Positions 57,652 through 64,000 of a stretch of 64,000 bases of DNA are shown here, piece after piece. Below the pieces are notes generated by a model. That model was given only the letters and a program-made list of their open reading frames with translations, was not told the DNA's origin and ran no database searches. The position numbers and the translations under genes were made by a program. How positions within the stretch are numbered: position 1 is the first letter of the stretch; each line of letters starts with the position of its first letter. Location of the stretch: contig JALMLS010000256.1 of assembly GCA_038496445.1 (NCBI GenBank), positions 186,001 to 250,000 on the forward strand, given 5' to 3'. Source of the DNA: Trichosphaerium sp. ATCC 40318 (taxonomy: Eukaryota; Discosea; Flabellinia; Trichosidae).

Positions 57652-58821
57652 CTATGTAAAACTCTGTAGTAGATTGTACGTATGTACAATATGCACATAC
57701 TCTAATGCTTCTATACCTTCACCTGTCACATTGTTACCAACATGAAGGGTGTGAACACGTTTTAGTGCTTTGACTCCTTCATTTGTCACATTGCAATCAG
57801 TAATATCTATCTCGTGTACTCCAGCAAGTGCTTTAACACCTTCGTCTGTCACCTTATTACACTTGGAAATATCAATTGTATGCACTCCTGCAAGCGCTTT
57901 AATGCCCTCATCTGTCACATTCTTACAATACTTAAGGTTGATTGTGTGAACTCCTGCAAGCGCTTTAATGCCCTCATCTGTCACGTGCTTACTAAAAGCA
58001 AGGTTGATTGTATGAACTCCTGCGAGTGTTTAATGCCTTTATCTGTTACTTGAGAACAAGAGTCAAGATCGATTGTATGCACTCCTGCAAGTGCTTTAAT
58101 GCCTTTATCAGTGATACGATGACAATAACTAAGATCAATGAATCTAACTTGACAAGCACTTGCTATTTCCTTAAGATCACTATCATTGATACCTAAACGC
58201 CTTGATGGTATTATTTTACGACATCCAGCAAGTAATGAAGATAATGTGTTATTTGTGTAGACCATATGAACCTTGCTGTTATTTATAATCCCTCTGTAGT
58301 GTCTTATCTTCCAGATATCTGCGTATCGCTTGAGATGAACTTTTTTGTATCCAACAATATCATGAATAATATCAGCCATAAGATGACAAGATTGAGCAAC
58401 AGAAAACCTATCTTTATGATCTGTGAACTGTAGAATATTCGAAATAACTTCTGTAGGGAACAATAGAATGTTTGATTGGCTGTACAGTAACGTTGATTGT
58501 GTTCTATTGTAAGAGTAAGTAAAAACAAAATGTTTTTTTTTTTTTTTTTTCAACGTACGTTTCTTGTTGCTTTAGTTTATGTGCCACAGACTCGTTAACT
58601 TGTAGTGCTCGGTTATTTTTCGTGTTAATTATTGTATCCACGTGTTTTGAAAGAAGTTGATCAAGTTGTTTTGTCAGGCTTTCGTTTACAACAGTAATGA
58701 CACGCTCTACTTGTTTTAGGAATGTTTCGTTTCGTTTTGCCATTATTTTGCCAAAAGCACCTGTGTGGTGCTCACGAAAGTATGTTAGAGCCTGATCTAC
58801 TGATAAACCTGAGAAATTCAT
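57652..58821 (-). pseudogene. F-box/LRR copy C, one-base frameshift
   Basis: Exon 1 from ATG 58821 (MNFSGLSVDQALTYFREHH), donor GTACGT near 58555 followed by a long A run, acceptor near 58510, then F-box (FPTEVISNILQFTDHKDRFSVAQSCHLMADII) and about nine LRRs. At about 58028 one base is missing from the usual CAAGTGCTTTAATG context (here GAGTGTTTAATG), which shifts the frame after ITDKGIKALAGVHTIDLD and the next repeat; LRRs resume in another frame from 57984 to 57652. The rest is undamaged, so inactivation is recent or the base is a sequencing error. It is more distant from A than B is. Confidence 0.75.
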
Positions 58822-58892
58822 GATTTGATGCTTAAATAATCTCGACGTTTTTTGTCTAAGTTATGACTGACCTTGACTGATTATGTGTAGGT

Positions 58893-58900
58893 TTTTTATA
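58893..58900 (-). promoter_or_regulatory. TATA-like box of F-box/LRR copy C
   Basis: TATAAAAA about 72 nt upstream of the ATG at 58821, in the same CAGTATAAAAA context as copy A. Confidence 0.55.
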
Positions 58901-59166
58901 CTGTGACAAGTTCTAATGTAACATAGCAGGTTCAATAACCTAAAGTACATTATCTAACAAAGCCACCTAAGTTTAAATCTTGCACAACCTTAAACTTGAA
59001 TATGCACAAAATAATATCTTCTTAACTTGTTCAACAAGTAGAGTGGCTCCTTTATGGTAAACTTGAACATTAAATAAACAAGTATAGTATGTTTCTAGCT
59101 ATCAAGCATATTTATTTGTACAAAGGGGACATTGCAATTGATTAACTTGTGAGTTTGTCTCTTTTT

Positions 59167-60418
59167 TTAAGGGTTGTTTCCAATGGCCTTCCAAAAATGT
59201 GGATCTTTCCTTAATTTAGTGTCTACCTTGTTATACCAGTTATTCAGTACACTTGTAGGTATAATCGAATGCACTAGTAAAATAATAAGAAAGGAGGCTG
59301 GCAATTTTCAAAAAAAAGAGAAACGAGAAAAAGAAGAAGAAGAAAAAAAGATAGAAGTTGTTTGTTGATGTACTTTGACCCATGTTATCACGAATACTTG
59401 TTGTAAAGCTACCAGCATAATTGAAAAAATTAACCAACATTTTTTGACAAAAGTCAAGCATGACGGGTAGTTTAGGTGTATCCTTCTGTCCTATAGAAAA
59501 CAAATAAGAAAAAAGCCAATAATATTAACTTGTTTTGGAGTTTTTTTGAATGTTCTGCAAATTCTCTGCACCTAAATCACGTGGGCAAAGATGCCTTTGT
59601 AGAAAATGACACAAAGAACTTGTGAAAAATAAAAAAAGTTATCAATCCGATTTTTCTGCAGACGTTGGTGGAGCAAACTTAAAGAAGAAGAAAGAACAAT
59701 GTTTCTGGAGTTTCTGAAAAGTAAGACAAAAAAATATTAGTGCTGCGGCTATATCCTAACGTAGGCAGTATATTGGTGCACGCAAAGTTGTTGAAAAACG
59801 TAAAACCCGTGACGTAAAAGAAAGTAAAAAATAAAAAAAATGTACCAGTGTTGTAATGGTTTTGAAGGGTGTCGAGATCCATTATCTCCACACCAATCTG
59901 AGCAACGACATTCTATGGTATAGTTAATAAACAAAGATACTTTGTGTAATCAATTTAGGTAAGTATCACGTGTTGGTGTCAAAAACTTCATTGAAATCTA
60001 GCTGAAATTTGGCGGGTTTTTGAATGAAATTAGCTTGTTTGGCGTTCGTACTTGTCCTTGAACTGTAAAACCGCTCTAAATCGCCATTAGATGTGTTATA
60101 ATAACGTTTTTACCTGTCTATAGATTCGAAAAATGGCACTAGGCTTCGTATTCGTTACACCGCCCAAAAACGTCCAATTATCGTATGGAGGCCATGATAT
60201 ATGTACTGCAGCGCCTGCGCCATCAGGTAAAGGCGCACTACCTTCATTGGGTTATTCAACGTTTAACTAAAGCGCTTCCGTGTCTAATACGCACCAGTCA
60301 TGAACACAGCAAGGTGATTTACAGATGACGCATCTGGTAAAGCAAACACAAGCTTATTTTGACTCACGGGCTTTCCCTCCGTATTAACTAAGCGTCCAGC
60401 GGCTAGAATAGCAAACAT
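59167..60418 (-). CDS. Hikeshi-like (OPI10/C11orf73) nuclear import carrier for Hsp70
   Basis: ATG 60418, stop 59167, five exons. Landmarks in order: FAILAAGRLVNTEGKPVSQN, LVFALPDASSVNHLAVFMTG, LPDGAGAAVHISWPPYDNW, FLGGVTNTKPSAIFRI, NVVAQIGVEIMDLDTLQNH, MLDFCQKMLVNFFNYAGSF and the C-terminal WYNKVDTKLRKDPHFWKAIG. These match the acidic-pocket N-domain and helical C-terminal motif of Hikeshi/OPI10, which carries Hsp70 through nuclear pores during heat stress. The length, about 190-200 aa, is usual. Nuclear pore binding in the family uses FG-repeat contacts of the N-domain. The promoter side shares the spacer 60419-61227 with the dioxygenase-like gene. Confidence 0.9.
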
Positions 60419-61227
60419 AATATTTGTTTAACGAACAAAGAAAACAAACTTTTGTAACTTTTCTCATCGAAGTCAAGATTTTTGGCCAGAGAACAAACAC
60501 CGCCTTCTGGGCTTCATTTTTTTCTTGACTTCGCTCATAACTAGAAGTGCGCGTGGTCCCATCCGGGCTATTTCTAAACGGTTTACTCGGCGATGAAGTT
60601 GGACCGAAACAGAATTTTTGAAAGTCTCTTTGTTTGTTTAGCCAGCAAACGCCCGCCTCTAGTCTCAACTTGTGATAGCAATCCTATTACACTACATCAC
60701 ATGCTCTTCCACAGTACTACCTTCTTTTTACCATTCTCACAAATTGGAGGCAGCATCGCTGAGACAGTTTGAACTTTACGAAATTGTGATTTTTGATATT
60801 CACGAGATTTCGAGAATCTTTGAGACGTTTTTACTCACCTCAGAACCATCTTAAACTTCAATTGTTAGTTCTAACATCTATCTAGGATTCTATACTTATA
60901 GCCACGAAAACAATTTTGCGATTTGTTTATGCTGTGCCGAGGAAAAGTACCGACAGTCAAAGCAATTGTTCAAAACACACTTTTTCAAAAAAATCTGCAA
61001 CTGCCCAAAAGCGATGCTGCCCCTGGGTTAGCAATCACGAAAAACAGAGCTGCTGCGACACCAGTAACAACATTTCTGTCACTGGATCCGTCTTTGGTGC
61101 CTTGATTACAAAAGCAATTATTTGATGTTGCAAATAGTATTCACTTGCTTACTTCAGATAAATTCTCTTCTGGTAAAATTCCTGGCAAAAGCTCACTTAA
61201 AGTACAATTATACTTTATTACAACTTC
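60419..61227. other. Divergent promoter region, no gene seen
   Basis: Between the starts of the Hikeshi-like gene and the dioxygenase-like gene. Short frames at 60384-60668 (minus) and 60916-61125 (plus) have no supporting features. Confidence 0.4.
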
Positions 61228-62757
61228 ATGGCATTGAACAACACCACCTTTCCAAAGCAAATTAACAATTTAATAGCAAACTTTGCCTTAGACAACGGCT
61301 ACCTGCTATGCCCTGAGTTTTTCGATACACAGGAGCTAGAAACAGCAAAAACATTGGTTGATAGTACCCTTAGTACCGTAGGCATACCACAAACTAGAGA
61401 AGAAGCTAAAAAGTGGGTTAGAGCAAAGTCCAAAATCCAAAGACAAAAAACTTTATTGGATTTGGTGAATAAGTCAAAGTTACGTAGAGTTCTGGGTTGC
61501 CTTGTATCACAAGGCATCCAAGACGTATCAAGCTGTCAAATAGCGTACAGGTTTCCTGGAGAAAGAGTAAAGGAGTATGATAATGACGGTGAAAGGTTTT
61601 ATATCAATGATTGGCATATAGATAACTACACAACAAAGGATATGACTCAACGGCAACGTATTCCTCCAGATTTTACCATGCTTGTTGGTATTTACTTGGA
61701 AGATAATATATCACGTGATCAAGGAAACTTCGTTGTGTTTCCTGGTGGACACCACCAAATGGAAAGCTATAGTTGCAGTAAAGGTGGCCAACCTTTTTTT
61801 GAAGAAGATGGTTTGGTATCATCACGAAAAGAGATTCCATTGAATGAACCTTTCCAAATTATGGCCAAAGCAGGGACAGTAATAGTTGCTCATCGCATGC
61901 TACCACACTCAACTGCACCTAACCGATCTGATAGCTATGTACGCCGCATTCTGTGGTTCAGAGTTAGATGTGCAAAACGGACAATCAATGTGAATGACCC
62001 GGAGACATTCCTTGACATATGGAAGGAATGGAAGCCTTTACTTTCTTGCACAAAGCGTAACTTGTATTACACAATTACCAACCCGGTTCTGAGGCAATAC
62101 TACACTGACTGCTTGTCAAAAGTTCGACAACTTGGCTATGGACATGTGATGTCTATCACACCAGATTTGATAGTCATTCGCTGTAGGCCGCTTATTGGAG
62201 AGCCAAAACTTTATGCCGGGATGGTAACCGTTAAATGTGAGTACCTAACTGGCGAGATTACAGTCCACACAGGTGGGTTTATTGCCAGATCTCATCACAA
62301 GAGAATGACCGTAGAAATACAATCAAAGACACAGAACACAATTGGTAAAGGGATTCCAGTTGTAGATTTGCTGCAAGTTGCAGAGTATATACGTACCTGT
62401 CATTACAGGGATATGATTGAGAGATGGTGTCCTAGAATACCTTGCACAAACGATAGTCCCCTTGAGAAGAGAGTTCTAAGATTTCATCACTTCAACTCCA
62501 AAACGAAAAGCACCTTTGTACAAGTTTGGGCACAACAGCTTGACCTGATGGGGCTACTATGTAATGGAAAGCCTGGTTTCCTTGTTGTAGTAGGAAAATT
62601 AGAGAACGTACAGACATTCTTTACTCGATTTGAATGCTTCCACTGGCTGAAAGTAAAAAGTCTTAATGTTGACTTTGATCATACAAAACTTGAACCTGGC
62701 TTCCATCGTACAATGACTCCATTGATGCCAGAGTACCTTAAGACTATACTCCAATAA
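61228..62757 (+). CDS. Phytanoyl-CoA dioxygenase-like Fe(II)/2-oxoglutarate oxygenase, intronless
   Basis: Single frame of 509 codons. The double-stranded beta-helix is marked by NDWHIDNY (iron ligands H130 and D132), GIYLEDNISRDQGNFVVFPG, GTVIVAHRMLPHSTAPN (third ligand H227) and the 2-oxoglutarate arginine in SYVRRILWFRV (R239 or R240). This is the PhyH fold, which hydroxylates small molecules or lipids. Residues 255-509 are an extra domain (TCHYRDMIERWCPRIPCT, LCNGKPGFLVVVGKLENV) with no family I can name; ordinary PhyH enzymes are about 300-340 aa. The complete absence of introns contrasts with its neighbours and suggests retroposition or transfer, possibly from a virus or bacterium. Base composition is slightly more G+C rich than the flanks. 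Confidence 0.82.
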   Translation: MALNNTTFPKQINNLIANFALDNGYLLCPEFFDTQELETAKTLVDSTLSTVGIPQTREEAKKWVRAKSKIQRQKTLLDLVNKSKLRRVLGCLVSQGIQDVSSCQIAYRFPGERVKEYDNDGERFYINDWHIDNYTTKDMTQRQRIPPDFTMLVGIYLEDNISRDQGNFVVFPGGHHQMESYSCSKGGQPFFEEDGLVSSRKEIPLNEPFQIMAKAGTVIVAHRMLPHSTAPNRSDSYVRRILWFRVRCAKRTINVNDPETFLDIWKEWKPLLSCTKRNLYYTITNPVLRQYYTDCLSKVRQLGYGHVMSITPDLIVIRCRPLIGEPKLYAGMVTVKCEYLTGEITVHTGGFIARSHHKRMTVEIQSKTQNTIGKGIPVVDLLQVAEYIRTCHYRDMIERWCPRIPCTNDSPLEKRVLRFHHFNSKTKSTFVQVWAQQLDLMGLLCNGKPGFLVVVGKLENVQTFFTRFECFHWLKVKSLNVDFDHTKLEPGFHRTMTPLMPEYLKTILQ

Positions 62758-63198
62758 TCTTCATACACAACATCAATCTTATGTAGTAATATTTCACTAT
62801 CAATAAACTCACTATGCCACGTGGTGGTAAAGTTCACTATCAACAATTGTATACTCTTTAATTTTTCTTACTACACTCCAAAACCACCGCCTGCTTACAG
62901 AGCTCATTTGGTCAGTTTAGCAGCTTTTTGTTTTACTAGAAACAGAAAATAATTCATACTGTCAAGAAGGTTCAATCCCTATTTTTTCGCGGCTGACACT
63001 AGTCAGGTCTCCCTGGAGGTAATTGGACCTCAAAGGGCCCTTTGATGTTTAGTTTTGTAAAATCAAAAAAAATAAAATCAAAAATCACAACAAGAGAGTT
63101 GAAATGTGAGAGTGTTTTTTTTAGCGAAGGAAATTTATTGTTTAGCTGTTTGTACACAAGGTTGCTGGCCTAAAAGTCATTCCTTATTTTTTCTGTTA
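62758..63198. other. Intergenic between convergent genes
   Basis: CACGTG near 62819. A tRNA-like string (GGTTCAATCCC near 62970) lacks a matching acceptor stem. Nothing else seen. Confidence 0.4.
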
Positions 63199-64000
63199 TT
63201 ATTCACCTCCGTAAGGTGTTAAAATTGTTGCTATTGGTTGAGGTGGTACTTTAACACGCAGTCGCGGCCTAAAATAAGTAAGAAAATGAAGGTTTCAGAG
63301 TCAGGTTAATTTTCAAGTAAGTTAAAGGGAAAAAAAGAATTTTCTCAGGAATCTGCAAAAAATGCTCGAATTTCCAAGTAACAATAAAAGATTGACAAAA
63401 AAACATAATGTCTTTATATTGAATATATATTGATGAATATCAAATTCGTTCATACAAGAAAAAAAACAACTGATTCAATAAACTGATAGAAGAAAAAGAT
63501 AAAAAAATTGTAGGGAGAAAAAAACATGTTGGATCATCGTACTTGGCAGCATTAACAGCATTAACAAATTGTTCCATGGATCCATCCCAACCAGTAGGTA
63601 ACCGGATTACAGTTACACCTATAACACCATTTTAATACAAAGGAGTGATGGCCGTTAAACAAAGAAAACAAGATTCAATTCAATTAAGGTATTTTTTTTT
63701 GAAAAAAGTGTTTGACGCATCACAAAGAGTTGATTGAATATTTCGGTGTCTTTCTCTCTCTTACCATACTGGTTTTTTAGTATATTCTGTTTTTCATATC
63801 CCATTTGCTGTCCTAGCTGATATATAAATCCAATCTTTAACTCTGGTACATAAACAGCAAAGTTTGCTGTAAAAAAATTGTTCTCAAGATCTTGGAACTC
63901 GAAGTCCTTGTAAGCCTCAAAATGAGGGTAAAGCTCCTTTATATAATTGTAAATTATCCTAAAGATAACATTAAATTACTAAAATGCGAACCACAAACTG
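63199..64000 (-). CDS. 3' part of a gene with nuclease-fold-like C-terminus (5' end outside window)
   Basis: Exons on the minus strand: from the window edge an exon near 63960-63760 (IIYNYIKELYPHFEAY, ANFAVYVPELKIGFIYQLGQ, KQNILKNQYG), then about 63620-63540 (VTVIRLPTGWDGSMEQFV), then about 63270-63199 (PRLRVKVPPQPIATILTPYG, stop). The order strand-Q-G-x-Q, K-x-x-x-L, V-I-R-L-P-x-x-W is reminiscent of PD-(D/E)XK or DUF559-like domains, where the first strand normally bears a Glu that here is replaced by hydrophobic residues. If so, it would be catalytically altered. The family assignment is a guess. Confidence 0.45.

Noticed and set aside
62890-62990. tRNA-like strings (AGCTCATTTGGTCAGTTTAGC, GGTTCAATCCC)
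   Set aside because: D-arm-like and T-arm-like pieces are present, but the T-stem has a mismatch and no acceptor stem pairs at the right distance.
1-64000. Idea that the window is a giant-virus genome or insertion
   Set aside because: Most genes are multi-exon host housekeeping genes (MTO1, Hikeshi, SLC44, cyanase), and no capsid, polymerase or packaging gene is seen. Only some accessory families are of virus-associated type.

Overview
The window is nuclear DNA of a eukaryote, not of a bacterium. Most genes are split by short introns, typically about 45-150 nt, with GT...AG borders and many GTACG-type donors. The DNA is A+T rich. The gene content (two class C GPCRs, two C2-arrestin proteins, a choline-transporter-like protein, a secreted sulfatase, Hikeshi, mitochondrial MnmG/MTO1, cyanase) fits a unicellular amorphean such as an early-diverging fungus, holozoan protist or amoebozoan. 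I cannot place it further by reading alone.

Layout. 1-4.3 kb: tail of a MORN-like repeat gene, a protein kinase (-), and a decayed MORN-like gene. 4.3-18.1 kb: a single-pass membrane protein (-), then two four-CBS-domain genes (7.6-9.1 kb - and 16.7-18.1 kb +) that diverge from each other and enclose a class C GPCR (-) and an arylsulfatase (-). 18.3-23 kb: a 36-bp-arm hairpin, an F-box/LRR gene (-), a MORN-like pseudogene (-) and a basic, probably nuclear protein (+). 23.6-31 kb: C2-arrestin gene (+), choline-transporter-like gene (-), and a divergent kinase (-). 31.2-33.7 kb: a MORN-like gene (-), a wrecked inverted copy of the F-box/LRR gene (+), and a MORN scrap. 34.2-39 kb: MTO1-like tRNA-modification gene (-) and a winged-helix AlkZ-like gene (-). 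39.5-55.5 kb: two inverted copies of a roughly 2-kb repeat enclose a pseudokinase (+), a second C2-arrestin (-), a second class C GPCR with a coiled-coil tail (-) and cyanase (+). 55.7-64 kb: second copies of the nuclear protein and of the F-box/LRR gene, Hikeshi (-), an intronless phytanoyl-CoA-dioxygenase-like gene (+), and the 3' end of an unidentified gene (-).

Two kinds of DNA are interleaved. One is housekeeping and signalling genes with clean exon structures; GPCR 2 and arrestin 2 lie head to tail and may act in one receptor-desensitisation system. The other is a fast-turning-over set: MORN-like, F-box/LRR, basic-protein and 2-kb repeat copies, mostly duplicated in inverted orientation and in several stages of decay, including a clean 144-bp in-place inversion. 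MORN-like and LRR families of this kind are common in giant viruses and in their hosts, so transfer is possible but not shown. The palindrome CACGTG is strongly over-represented across the window, in introns and spacers as well as exons.

Exon borders were placed by hand from reading-frame continuity and family motifs; they are predictions. For genes where exons are not listed, only the outer limits are given.
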